Origin: Natrinema versiforme
GTDB lineage: Archaea; Halobacteriota; Halobacteria; Halobacteriales; Natrialbaceae
Length of the DNA: 64,000 nt
Assembly (NCBI RefSeq): GCF_005576615.1
Contig: NZ_CP040330.1
Coordinates: forward strand, 3,596,001 to 3,660,000
Direction of reading: 5' to 3'
Shown: positions 52,040 through 60,435 of the stretch, one piece after another
Position numbering within the stretch: the stretch's first letter is position 1
Layout: each line of letters begins with the position of its first letter
The notes under the pieces: generated by a model
What the model saw: the letters and a program-made list of their open reading frames with translations, nothing else
What the model was told of the DNA's origin: nothing
Databases searched by the model: none
Position numbers and translations under genes: made by a program

Positions 52040-52126
52040 ATGGACAAGAATCAGCTCATCGCACTCGTCTTCGCGGTCCTCATGGTGTCCTCGATGGTCG
52101 CGTGGGGCGCGACGGCGATCTTCTAA
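52040..52126 (+). CDS. 28-aa single-helix membrane peptide
   Basis: ATG 52040 opens a 28-codon ORF (MDKNQLIALVFAVLMVSSMV...) with one clean membrane helix and a positively charged start, ending WGATAIF. It has coding-like composition and is followed by a stop. From memory similar tiny peptides occur in haloarchaeal genomes, but I cannot verify it here. Confidence 0.5.
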   Translation: MDKNQLIALVFAVLMVSSMVAWGATAIF

Positions 52127-52200
52127 CGGGCCGCCGGGCTCACGGGCTCCGACGCGACGCAGTCCGACGTAGTATCAATAAAATGATTATCCGGTCGCCG

Positions 52201-54066
52201 CTATTCGTCCGTGTCCCAGACGTCCGCCAGCGGACTCGAGCGGGAAGAGCGGTCCGATCCGGATCGACTCGAGCGCGACGACCCCCCATCGCGGCCGCCG
52301 GAGTCGGCGCCGTCGGCTCGTCCCCGGTTCGTGGTACCAGTTCCGGAGCCCGAACGGGATCGGCCGCCGGTTCCCGACGCCGTCCCGTCGAGCGCTGACC
52401 GCGGCTCGAAGGCCGGCAAGTCCGGCCGCTCCATGCGGTCGACCTGCGCCTCGAACCAGTCCGGCATGTCCGTCTTCGCGCGATCGAACAGGTCCACCAG
52501 ACTCGAGTCCGCGAGGTACGTCGCCCCGTAGTCGTCGGGCGCGCGGACGACCCGGCCACAGCCCTGAATGACGGTTCTGAGCGCCGTGCGGTAGTACCAC
52601 GCCCACTGGCCTTCCTCGAGTCGGTGGGCCACCCGCGAGTCACCGGTGTTGAGGAACGGGGCCTTACAGAGGACCTGCCAGCGACAGAGGTCGCCCTTGA
52701 GATCCAGCGCTTCCTCCATCTTCACCGAGAGGAAGACGTCGGGGTCGTCGCTCGCTTTCCACTCCTCGAGGGCGGCGTCGCGGCCGTCGCGGTCGTGGAG
52801 CCGAATCCGGTCACCGACCCCGAAATCCGAGAGGAGGTCGGTGAGTCGCTCCTGAATGTCGTAGGAGTGGGCGTGGACCAGCCCCTTCTCGTCGGGGTGG
52901 TGTTGCATCAGGCGGACGATGGTGCGGGCGATCTTCGGCGTCGTTTCGTCGCGCTCCTCGTAGGTCATCTTCCCCTGTGTCACGTCGTACAGCGGCCGGT
53001 TCTCGACGGGGAAGGTGTGTTCGACGTCGACCAGCGCGACATCGTCGGGGTCGAGTCCGACCTGGCGACAGAAGGCGGCCTTGTTGAGGATCGTCGCCGA
53101 GAGGAGCGCGAACTTGTTGCCCCGGTCCCAGACGGTGTGCTGGAGGTACTTCTCGGGGTTCATCGGTTTGATCGTCAGCGGGCCGCCCTGCGGTTCGTCG
53201 CCCTCATCATCGGTATCGCGCGACCCCGACCGCAGTTCGGACTGGTCGACCAGCCACGTCGTCGGGCTCTGAGGATCGCGGTAATCGGAGACGAACCACT
53301 CGAGTTCGCCGATGAGTTCCTGGAGGCGGTCGCGTTCGCGCACTTCGCCGGGGGACAGCGAGTCCTGTGCGAGCAGGTCGTCCTTGCGGCGCTCGCAGGT
53401 ACCGGCGAGGTTTTCGGCGTAGCGGACGGCACGCTCGATTCCGTCGATCTCGGGGACGCGGAGGTCGTCCCAGAACGGGACGGTCCGCGGGCCGAGTTGG
53501 ATGGTCGCGTACATCTCGGCCCACTCGGCGAGGCCGTGGGCCTCGTCGACGACGACGACGTCGCGTTTGCGGAAGACTTCGCTCCCGGCGGTCTGCATGA
53601 AGTAGGCCAGCGTCATCGCCGCGATTTCGCGGTTCGACGCGATCGCCCGGTCCGAGAAGTACGGACATCGGTGTTTGACCGAACAGTCGTAGCCCCGCTC
53701 TCGCACGCAGGGGGCCTGATTGACCGGCGTGTCGCGTTCCTCCGGCAGGATGCAGGTGTAGTTCGACTTGCCGCGGATGACGTTGAGATCGGCCAGTAAG
53801 TCGTCGGCCGCCACGTCGTCTAGCTGGGAGACCTGCGGGGTCGTGTAGTACGCTCCGGTGGCGTCGCTGGGATCGCCCTCGTCCGCGCGGCGGGCGCAGC
53901 CGGCGACGGCGCGGGCGAGCAGGGACTTGCCGCTGCCCGTCGGCGCGCGAACGAGCACGACGTCGTTACCGGCCGCGAACGCGTCGCGAATGTCACGGAG
54001 GGCCTGCTGTTGGGTCCCGCGGTAACTCGGCGCGGGAAACTCCTCGAAGATCCGCTCGGGATTCAC
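52201..54066 (-). CDS. XPD/DinG-like superfamily 2 DNA helicase with Fe-S cysteines
   Basis: A 621-aa ATP-dependent 5'-3' helicase. The start is probably GTG 54066 (VNPERIFEEFPAPSYRGTQQ); upstream residues look unrelated. Walker A VLVRAPTGSGKSLLARAVAG; Fe-S cysteines in YTCILPEERD, QAPCVRERGYDCSVKHRC; DEAH box VVVDEAHGLAEW; C-terminal motifs FALLSATILN, GLVHAHSYDIQERL, QGCGRVVRAPDDYGATYLAD. A Ser/Arg/Gly-rich tail of about 70 residues ends the protein. Likely in DNA repair. Confidence 0.92.
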   Translation of the reverse strand: MNPERIFEEFPAPSYRGTQQQALRDIRDAFAAGNDVVLVRAPTGSGKSLLARAVAGCARRADEGDPSDATGAYYTTPQVSQLDDVAADDLLADLNVIRGKSNYTCILPEERDTPVNQAPCVRERGYDCSVKHRCPYFSDRAIASNREIAAMTLAYFMQTAGSEVFRKRDVVVVDEAHGLAEWAEMYATIQLGPRTVPFWDDLRVPEIDGIERAVRYAENLAGTCERRKDDLLAQDSLSPGEVRERDRLQELIGELEWFVSDYRDPQSPTTWLVDQSELRSGSRDTDDEGDEPQGGPLTIKPMNPEKYLQHTVWDRGNKFALLSATILNKAAFCRQVGLDPDDVALVDVEHTFPVENRPLYDVTQGKMTYEERDETTPKIARTIVRLMQHHPDEKGLVHAHSYDIQERLTDLLSDFGVGDRIRLHDRDGRDAALEEWKASDDPDVFLSVKMEEALDLKGDLCRWQVLCKAPFLNTGDSRVAHRLEEGQWAWYYRTALRTVIQGCGRVVRAPDDYGATYLADSSLVDLFDRAKTDMPDWFEAQVDRMERPDLPAFEPRSALDGTASGTGGRSRSGSGTGTTNRGRADGADSGGRDGGSSRSSRSGSDRSSRSSPLADVWDTDE

Positions 54067-54230
54067 CGTTCGTCTCACGGGGCGGCCGCGTCCTAAATGC
54101 TGCGGACCGTTGCGCCCGCTGCAGCGTTCCGGAGGGACGGACCCGCAGCGGCGTCGAAACCGCCGGCTACCGTCGAGTATCACGCACCTACGGGAAACGA
54201 GCGGCTATCGACGAGGGGGTAGCCGGCCGA

Positions 54231-54240
54231 TTACAAATAC
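54231..54240 (+). promoter_or_regulatory. Promoter element before the tRNA-like gene
   Basis: TTACAAATAC is TATA-like and 26-35 nt before 54266, the right place for a tRNA promoter. Confidence 0.45.
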
Positions 54241-54265
54241 GAAATCCGCCGTCGGATCGACGTGC

Positions 54266-54354
54266 GGAAGGGTCGCTCAGCGGTAGAGCACCGCGGTGCC
54301 ACTTGGTTCCGCGGCGGCATTTCGCCCCGTGGCGTTCAAATCCCACCCCTTCCG
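54266..54354 (+). tRNA. Atypical tRNA-like gene (best anticodon reading GCC, Gly)
   Basis: An 89-nt sequence with a perfect 7-bp acceptor stem (GGAAGGG with CCCTTCC), T8, a textbook D arm (GCTC AGCGGTA GAGC with A14 and G18-G19) and TTCAAAT in the T loop. It departs in three places. The anticodon arm (stem CCGCG/CGCGG) has a 14-nt loop, where TGCCA fits U33-GCC-A37 followed by 7 extra bases. The variable region is 14 nt with a small GGC/GCC stem. The T stem has one extra C (GTGGCG for GTGGG). It may be a pseudo-tRNA, a tRNA with an unusual mini-intron, or contain sequence errors. Confidence 0.45.
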
Positions 54355-54505
54355 CTCACGGTTACGGTATGCCGTGGACGCGGCTGCGAGCCATCGTGCT
54401 CGCGTCGACACGGCGCAGTGCGCCGTGACCGTCACACTCGCCTCCACTCTCCGACGCCCGACATTTTTTGTGCCGACGACCGTCGCCGAGTCGCCCGGAT
54501 CGACG

Positions 54506-54751
54506 TTATAGCACGCCGAGTCGCGAGGTCTCCTCGTCGACCCGTTCTAACCGCTCGATGTCCTCGACGGTCGGGTAGTCCGGCAGCGCCTCGATACACG
54601 GATAGCACAGCAGGTGCGACGATCCGTCCTCGAGTTCCAGCGTCATCGCGGTCCCGACGGTGCCGGCGTCGGTGCCGAACGACCAGAGGTTGGCGATCCC
54701 GCCCGACACCGTGACCGTTCGGCCGCAGCCGTCACAGGAGTCCTTCGACAT
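54506..54751 (-). CDS. Small haloarchaeal zinc-ribbon protein
   Basis: An 81-aa protein starting MSKDSCDGCGRTVTVSGGIA at ATG 54751, with CDGC near the N-terminus and LLCYPCIEALPDYPTVEDIE later, giving a CxxC...CxxC zinc site. Divergent from the YkgJ-like gene. Probably binds zinc; role unknown. Confidence 0.7.
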   Translation of the reverse strand: MSKDSCDGCGRTVTVSGGIANLWSFGTDAGTVGTAMTLELEDGSSHLLCYPCIEALPDYPTVEDIERLERVDEETSRLGVL

Positions 54752-54872
54752 ACGTTGGCGTGGGTGCCCGACGGTCAAAGTCGTTCTCCCGTCGGACTCG
54801 GTCGTGCTTCTCGAGTCCCGGACGGCGGGAGCCCGCACAGCGGTTATAGGCCACAGCGGCATAGCGCCGCAC

Positions 54873-55961
54873 ATGGAGGTGAACTGCGAGGGCTGTGCGG
54901 GCTGTTGCATGGACTGGCGACCGCTGCTCGAACGCGAGGACGGAGCGACGGCCGCGGCTCGAGACGCCGACGCCGAAAGCGGAGGCGACGGCGAAGCCGA
55001 CCACCGACGCCAGCGGTCGCGCGACCCGTTCACCGAGGGCGGCGACGAGCAGGGATCGTCCCGGAAGCCGCTCGACGATGACGCGAACTTCGTCCCGCTG
55101 ACCCGCGACGAGGTACGGGCGTTCCTCGACGCGGGGATGGCCGACGCGCTGACGCCGCGGTTCTGGTACGCCCGCGACGCCCGCGGCGAGCGCTCCGACG
55201 GAGCGAACGAGGAGGAAGGACCCGCGAGCGGCGCGCCGCGAGGGAACGGGGCCGACGACGAGGGCGTCGACATCGACGGCCACACCGTCGCCGCCGTCGC
55301 GGGCCGGCCGGTCTTCTTCGTGGGCCTCCGAAAACCGCCGAAGCCGGTAGCCCCGTTCGGTCGCGAGGAGCCGACGTGGCTCCCGATCTGCGTCTTTCTC
55401 GATCCGGCGACGCTGCAGTGTCGGATTCACGGGAGCGACCGCTATCCCGACGAGTGCGGGGCCTACCCCGAACGCAACCTCGCGCTCGAGCAGGCGACCG
55501 AGTGCGAGCGCGTCGAGGCGGCGTTCGGCGGCGACCGGCTGTGCGGGGCCGATCACGACGACCCGGACGGACTGCTGCTCGGCTCGCAGGCGATCGGCGC
55601 GAAACTGTTCTGCCATCCGCGGCCGGCCGATCTCGAGGGCATCGTCGAGCGAGCCGCGAGCGGCGACCTCACGCAGGCGGATCGAGCCGAGGTGATCGCG
55701 GTCGCCGCCGCCTCGAGCCCCGGAACGCTGGCGACCTCCGACCACCACTACGAGCGGGCGAAAGCGCGGGTGCTCGAGGATGAGGGCGGAGACGACGAAT
55801 CGACCGCTTCGGAAGAGAGGTCTTGGGTCGGGCCAGCGATCCGCGACTGGAACCGGCGCTACCGGGCGGCCGGCGAGACTGTTCCGTCACCGGCCGTCGC
55901 CGACGCCGTCGAAACGGCCCGCGGCGCACCCGAAACGCCGGGTTGGGACGCCCTCGAGTGA
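54873..55961 (+). CDS. YkgJ-family cysteine cluster protein
   Basis: A 362-aa protein from ATG 54873 starting MEVNCEGCAGCCMDWRPLLE, the CxGxCC start typical for YkgJ-family putative metal-binding proteins, with later ligands in ICVFLDPATLQCRIHG, YPDECGAYPE and KLFCHPRP. Two acidic, variable inserts (about residues 25-65 and 105-140) pad the domain. Possibly an Fe-S or zinc protein; function unproven. Confidence 0.8.
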   Translation: MEVNCEGCAGCCMDWRPLLEREDGATAAARDADAESGGDGEADHRRQRSRDPFTEGGDEQGSSRKPLDDDANFVPLTRDEVRAFLDAGMADALTPRFWYARDARGERSDGANEEEGPASGAPRGNGADDEGVDIDGHTVAAVAGRPVFFVGLRKPPKPVAPFGREEPTWLPICVFLDPATLQCRIHGSDRYPDECGAYPERNLALEQATECERVEAAFGGDRLCGADHDDPDGLLLGSQAIGAKLFCHPRPADLEGIVERAASGDLTQADRAEVIAVAAASSPGTLATSDHHYERAKARVLEDEGGDDESTASEERSWVGPAIRDWNRRYRAAGETVPSPAVADAVETARGAPETPGWDALE

Positions 55962-56109
55962 CCGGTTCGGCGCGAGTGCGTTCGAAGTCGTACGAATTCG
56001 ATGGCGTGCGAACGAGAGCGGACGAGTCGAGGGGGTTCGAACGGACGGACTGCACTCTGGACCCGCGGAAACCCCTGCCAAAAGAGGAGAAACGCACCGC
56101 CGGTCGGCG

Positions 56110-56283
56110 CTAGTCCGATTTCATCTGTTCGAACCGGTCGAGGAGTTCCTCGGTGGAATCGCCGGAGTCGTACTCGACCTCGCCGCGGTAGATCGTCCGC
56201 TCGTCGTCGAAATCGGTGTCGACCTTCGATGCTTGTTGTTCGCGGCGCTCGTGCTCGTCCTCGTCATAGGCACCCATTGACAT
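56110..56283 (-). CDS. Small haloarchaeal protein (DUF5786-like)
   Basis: A 57-aa acidic protein starting MSMGAYDEDEHERREQQASK, ending STEELLDRFEQMKSD. It matches, from memory, a strongly conserved haloarchaeal family labelled DUF5786. No cysteines or catalytic motif. The upstream gap holds a promoter-like AT patch. Confidence 0.75.
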   Translation of the reverse strand: MSMGAYDEDEHERREQQASKVDTDFDDERTIYRGEVEYDSGDSTEELLDRFEQMKSD

Positions 56284-56463
56284 GGTAAGTATAGACACGG
56301 TAGGGGCGTCGCGACTATTAATGTAACGGTCCATCACATCTGCTGATCGCGTAAAACGAATCCCGTTTCCTGTAACGATTACACGAATCGGGCGACGAAT
56401 CGGACGATTCGTTCGACAGGTGACAACGAACGATATATGCACCCCCGCGGCCTAATACCGAGC

Positions 56464-57471
56464 GTGGCACGGCCGCTTCGCTTTCGCTACTCGCCCCAGT
56501 CGTGGAGCGACGGGCGAGTACAACACGATATTCTCCAGCCGCTCCAGTCGAATATCGGCGCACAGGAAGTCTCGCCGTGGTTCAAGATCGGCGGCGGCTG
56601 GCAGACACACCGCTTCGAGATGCAAAACGGCGATGTCGCCCTCTTTGCGCGCACCGACTCGGAGGCCTACTGGATGGGCAACACCGAAACGCCCTCCGCG
56701 CTCTGGAAGACAAACAAGTTCGGCTGGCAGGAAGTCCCCCATCACGTCTCGCGGTGGGCCCAGCGGGAACTGACCGCGACGCTCCACGAGGAAGACCCGT
56801 GGCTCGCCGACTACCCGCACCTCTCGTGGTTCTTCCTGCCGGTTTTCATGTCCAAAGACGGCCGTCACTCGACTCGAGCATTCTTCCGCGAGCACGCCGC
56901 CGGCTTTCCCGACGCCGGCCGTCGGGAAGCTACCCGCTTCTTCGAGGCGTTCCTGCAGACCGGCATTCTCGACGAGTACCGACACGTCATGTCGGGGAAA
57001 CTCGGGACCAGCGACCACGTCGACCGCGTCCGGATGAGCGCCGCGATGGCCGAGTTCATCGCCGCGAAGATCCTCACCGACGCGGGCTACGGCGTCGTCC
57101 CGGAGATCGAGGTCACGACCGGTCACTCGCTCGATTTCCGGGCCGAAAGCGCCGACACGAACGTCCTCGTCGAAGTCACTCGCCCGCAACCGCCGGGCAA
57201 CCGCGCCGCCTCGGGTCCCGTAGCCGCCGTCCGCGACACCGCCGAGACCAAGACCAACGGCCAGCTGGCCGAACACGGCGGCGGCGCGGTGCTGTTCGTC
57301 GACTGCTCGAGTTTCCGAGACGATTCGTGGAGTGCGGTCCGCGGCGAACAACCCGACGTTCGCCACCGGCCCGCGGTCGTCTACCGTGTCCGGCCGAACG
57401 GCCACGTCGAGGGGTATCGGAAGGGCGCGGTCCCCCTCGATCTGGGCGACGCGATGGAATTTCTGGACTGA
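56464..57471 (+). CDS. Haloarchaeal protein (DUF5784-like) with nuclease-like motif
   Basis: A 335-aa protein. GTG 56464 lies about 30 nt after GATATAT (56432) and gives MARPLRFRYSPQSWSDGRVQ; the ATG at 56437 would overlap the promoter spacing. The C-terminal third has GHSLDFRAESADTNVLVEVT, resembling the D...ExT core of PD-(D/E)xK nuclease folds, in a beta-rich context (AVLFVDCSSFRDD). The family is haloarchaeal with no assigned role. Confidence 0.65.
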   Translation: MARPLRFRYSPQSWSDGRVQHDILQPLQSNIGAQEVSPWFKIGGGWQTHRFEMQNGDVALFARTDSEAYWMGNTETPSALWKTNKFGWQEVPHHVSRWAQRELTATLHEEDPWLADYPHLSWFFLPVFMSKDGRHSTRAFFREHAAGFPDAGRREATRFFEAFLQTGILDEYRHVMSGKLGTSDHVDRVRMSAAMAEFIAAKILTDAGYGVVPEIEVTTGHSLDFRAESADTNVLVEVTRPQPPGNRAASGPVAAVRDTAETKTNGQLAEHGGGAVLFVDCSSFRDDSWSAVRGEQPDVRHRPAVVYRVRPNGHVEGYRKGAVPLDLGDAMEFLD

Positions 57472-57613
57472 GTCATCGAGACCGTGCTCGAGACTGTCGT
57501 CTGTGCTCTCACACCCTGCAACGGAGTGTGACGTAGTTGTAGCATGCCATAGTTCCCGTTGGTCGCTCGCGGGTGCCAATAGGGGCCTCTCCGCCAGTGG
57601 GAAGTACAAGCAG

Positions 57614-57708
57614 TTGTACCGAGCGTGAGCGAAGCGAACGCTCGGCCTTTTTTAATCGAATTTTTTTGCTCGAGCGGTCGGCCTTCGGCCGACCCGAGAG
57701 TAAAAAAC
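57614..57708. terminator. Bidirectional terminator-like region with hairpins and T/A runs
   Basis: CGAGCGT...ACGCTCG (57620-57644) is followed on the plus strand by six T. A perfect hairpin GGTCGGCC-TTC-GGCCGACC (near 57680-57698) follows, and the minus-strand gene ends next to a run of six T in its own direction (57703-57708). It serves the convergent ends of the DUF5784-like and DUF5789-like genes. Confidence 0.6.
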
Positions 57709-57716
57709 TTCGTTCT

Positions 57717-58004
57717 TTAGAAGGAAACGGCGTCGGGCGAGTACGGGCTGCCGACCGGGGTCGGGTCGCGGTCGCTGTAGCCGACGCGGCCGACGGCCTT
57801 GTCGCTGACGGCGGAGTAGACGGCAAAGCGCGCGTCCTCGGAGTTGTCGAAGGTTTCGGGCTCGAGGCGGGCGAGTACATCGCCGACCGTCTCGCTACCG
57901 TTCGGGAGTTCGAGGGTACGGTCGCCGTACTCCTCGATCAGTTCCTCGGTCGTGGCGGGATACTCGTGGTCGTCGATGACGTCGCCGGTGCCGTTGAGCA
58001 GCAT
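57717..58004 (-). CDS. Small haloarchaeal protein (DUF5789-like)
   Basis: A 95-aa protein starting MLLNGTGDVIDDHEYPATTE with LELPNGSETVGDVLARLEPE and AVSDKAVGRVGYSDRDPTPV. It matches, from memory, the haloarchaeal DUF5789 family. No function known. Its upstream gap (58005-58161) is AT-rich, with divergent promoter elements shared with the PHP gene. Confidence 0.75.
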   Translation of the reverse strand: MLLNGTGDVIDDHEYPATTEELIEEYGDRTLELPNGSETVGDVLARLEPETFDNSEDARFAVYSAVSDKAVGRVGYSDRDPTPVGSPYSPDAVSF

Positions 58005-58161
58005 TACACCCTATCTTCTGTGAACGATAATTATAAACATTGTCCACGTATGTTTCCTAGTAGCACTGGACACCTTATACACCTAATATTACCCTAGAGA
58101 TAGAGGACGACGGGTGCGAATCAGAGTAACGCCTTTACGAGCGGGCCCGTTCGGATACCGT

Positions 58162-58941
58162 ATGCTGTATGCGGATTTACACGTCCACACGACGCGCTCG
58201 GACGGGAGCCTCGAGCTCGAGGCCGTCCCCGAAGCCGCCCGTCGCGGCGGCGTCGATGTCGTCGCGGTGACGGACCACGATCGGGTACAGCCGTTCGACG
58301 GACCGGTCGTCGAGCGCGACGGGGTGACCCTCGTCCACGGGATCGAGCTGCGCGTCGAGACGCCGGGGGGCCAGCGGATCGATCTGCTCGGCTACGGCCT
58401 CGAGCCGAGCACGGAACTCGAGGCGATCCTCGGGAAGATTCAGGAGAACCGCATCGAGCGCGGTCGGGCGATCGTCGACTGCGTCGAGTCGCGACTCGAT
58501 ATCGATCTCGACGTGACCATCGACGGCGGGTTCGGGCGGCCCCACATCGCGCGGGCGATCGAGGCCCATCCCGGGACCGACTACGACTATCAGGGCGCGT
58601 TCGATCACGTTATCGGCTCCGATTGTCCGTGTTACGTCCCTCGAGACGTCCCGTCGTTCGAGCGCGGGCAGGCGGCGTTATCCGAGTCGTGTCGGCTCGT
58701 CTCGCTGGCCCACCCGTTGCGGTACCGCGACCCCGAGAGCGCCCTCGCGCTGGCCGCCGATCTCGACGCCGTCGAACTGCAGTACCCCTACGGCCGCGAG
58801 GTCGATCGCGAATCCGTCGAGCGGGCGATCGAGCGCCACGACCTGCTCGCGACCGGTGGCAGCGACGCCCACGACGAGCGACTCGGCGTCGACGGGCTCT
58901 CCCCCGAGGCCTACGACCGACTCGAGTTGACAGTCGAGTAA
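58162..58941 (+). CDS. PHP-domain phosphoesterase
   Basis: A 259-aa metal-dependent phosphoesterase. ATG 58162 begins MLYADLHVHTTRSDGSLELE, and the metal ligands are HVH (motif 1), AVTDHDRVQ (motif 2), VHGIELRVETPG (motif 3) and GGSDAHDERLG (motif 4) near the C-terminus. Stand-alone PHP proteins of this size act on nucleotide or sugar phosphates (RNase AM/TrpH type). CCTTTACG about 28 nt upstream is TATA-like. Confidence 0.9.
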   Translation: MLYADLHVHTTRSDGSLELEAVPEAARRGGVDVVAVTDHDRVQPFDGPVVERDGVTLVHGIELRVETPGGQRIDLLGYGLEPSTELEAILGKIQENRIERGRAIVDCVESRLDIDLDVTIDGGFGRPHIARAIEAHPGTDYDYQGAFDHVIGSDCPCYVPRDVPSFERGQAALSESCRLVSLAHPLRYRDPESALALAADLDAVELQYPYGREVDRESVERAIERHDLLATGGSDAHDERLGVDGLSPEAYDRLELTVE

Positions 58942-59013
58942 CCCAAAGCGTGACATCCTCCCCACCGTTCACGGCGGGGCTTCCCCTACAACGGGAATCC
59001 GATCTGGCAGGTT

Positions 59014-60249
59014 TCAGTCCGAGTAGGCCGTGAGCGTCATCTGCGAGGATTTCTCGCTCGTCTCGCGGTGAACTGTGGCGCTGTCACTGGCGCTCCCGTT
59101 CCGAGGCGAGTCATCGCGTTCCGGTTCCCAAGGAACGCTCTCTCCCCACGGATTGACGCGTCCGGCGATGTTTGCCGCCGCGTTGATATCTGCTTGGAAC
59201 TCTGTTACGTGGCAGTCGTCGTGCGGACAGACGAACTCCGCTTGTTCGTCTCGCCGCCCAAGGCGGTTGCACGCGTGGCACGTCTGCGAGGTGTACGCCG
59301 CGTTGACGTACTCGACCCGAATCCCGTCTTCGGCCGCTTTGTCTTCGATACGACCCTGAAGACGAGCGAACGCCCACGCGTGAAGCCGCCGATTCATGAA
59401 CTTGCCGTAGTCGAGTCGTTCCCGGATGTACGACAGGTCCTCGAGTACGATAACTGGGTCCTCGAACGACTTGGCGTACTTGACGGCACGTCGAGACACA
59501 TTCTCGACAATATCTGTCAGCGCGTTCTGGTAGTGGTCGAAGCGTTCGTTGATCCGCCACTCGGCAGTATCACGTTCCTGCAGGCGCTTCAGGGTCGTGA
59601 ACATCTCTTTGCGGAGGTGTCGCGCACGACTGCCACTCTCGAGCATTGGCTTCCGTGGTACGTCGCGTTTGAGGGCACAGCCCGTAATTAACGCGCTCTC
59701 GCCTACGTCGAAACCGATGTACGTTATATCGTTAGACTCAGCCGGTTCGTTGACCGAGAACTCAATGGTGACGTGTAACTCCCACGACGTTCGATGACGC
59801 TGCAGCCGCAGTTCGCCTGCCTTGGCGTTGTCATTGAGCAGGTCGAACCACAAGGACTCTTGCTCAGGATTGATCCGAAGCGGAATCCAGAAGTTCGTCC
59901 CGCGACCGGGTTGCGGGACCTGCCAGACAAAGCCGTGTTCACGCTCGTCGGTGTGATCGAATTTCGCGGCCCGGTTGACGAGTCGGAGCGGATGTTCGTC
60001 GTCAAGCTCACGGGCGTTGTACGTGTCCCGAAGCTTCGGGACGTACGACTTGAGCGCGTCTTTGGCTTGATAGGGCAGGTCGTAGGGTGTGACGATATCG
60101 TTAACCGCAGACATCGTTTTTGCTCGGGCGTCAAAGGCGTCGTGGAGTGCGTCGCGGTACGTGTCCAAGAGGTGCTGCAGGCGTTGCTCTTTGCCCGCAG
60201 TGGGTGTAGCGAGCGTGGCCTGTAGTGTTTTCGTCACCGTATCGGACAC
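59014..60249 (-). CDS. tnpB: TnpB RNA-guided nuclease-like transposon protein (OrfB)
   Basis: A 411-aa TnpB starting at GTG 60249. The RuvC triad is intact: Asp181 (YIGFDVGESALI), Glu270 (VIVLEDLSYIRERL) and Asp354 (EFQADINAAANIAGR). The zinc ribbon has Cys324, Cys327, Cys341 and Cys346 (TCHACNRL and VCPHDDC). The N-terminal wedge-like helices and the family length are normal. Homologues of this class are omega-RNA guided DNA nucleases that maintain their transposon. It is therefore likely active as a nuclease, although no transposase for mobility is here. Confidence 0.93.
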   Translation of the reverse strand: MSDTVTKTLQATLATPTAGKEQRLQHLLDTYRDALHDAFDARAKTMSAVNDIVTPYDLPYQAKDALKSYVPKLRDTYNARELDDEHPLRLVNRAAKFDHTDEREHGFVWQVPQPGRGTNFWIPLRINPEQESLWFDLLNDNAKAGELRLQRHRTSWELHVTIEFSVNEPAESNDITYIGFDVGESALITGCALKRDVPRKPMLESGSRARHLRKEMFTTLKRLQERDTAEWRINERFDHYQNALTDIVENVSRRAVKYAKSFEDPVIVLEDLSYIRERLDYGKFMNRRLHAWAFARLQGRIEDKAAEDGIRVEYVNAAYTSQTCHACNRLGRRDEQAEFVCPHDDCHVTEFQADINAAANIAGRVNPWGESVPWEPERDDSPRNGSASDSATVHRETSEKSSQMTLTAYSD

Positions 60250-60263
60250 ATATTTAGGTAGAG

Positions 60264-60274
60264 CTTATATAAAG
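60264..60274. promoter_or_regulatory. TATA box between tnpB and the divergent small ORF
   Basis: CTTATATAAAG is nearly palindromic and sits about 28 nt before ATG 60297 on the plus strand. On the other strand tnpB starts at 60249, only 15 nt away, so tnpB may use TATTTAG-like elements or another promoter. Confidence 0.5.
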
Positions 60275-60296
60275 TTAAGTGTAACGGAGTACGAGA

Positions 60297-60435
60297 ATGA
60301 TCTGTACCAAACATCAATTTCGAGGTAGACGACCAGCACGAACGGTTAAAAGAGACAAAGAAGCGCCACGGGCTGACTTGGAAGGGGATGATGCTCTACG
60401 CGCAAGAGCAGTTGGATTCCGAGAGAGGCAACTGA
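60297..60435 (+). pseudogene. Frameshifted 45-aa companion ORF of the TnpB element
   Basis: After ATG 60297 one extra A (60300) throws the frame. Without it the ORF reads MSVPNINFEVDDQHERLKET and continues KKRHGLTWKGMMLYAQEQLD to a TGA at 60433-60435. The sequence resembles a small ribbon-helix-helix or helical DNA-binding protein that I associate with haloarchaeal IS200/IS605-type elements. The frame is otherwise clean, so the lesion is recent or a sequencing error. Confidence 0.6.

Noticed and set aside
55990-56060. GGGGGTTCGAACGG as part of a tRNA T arm
   Set aside because: No acceptor, D arm or anticodon stem can be formed around it.
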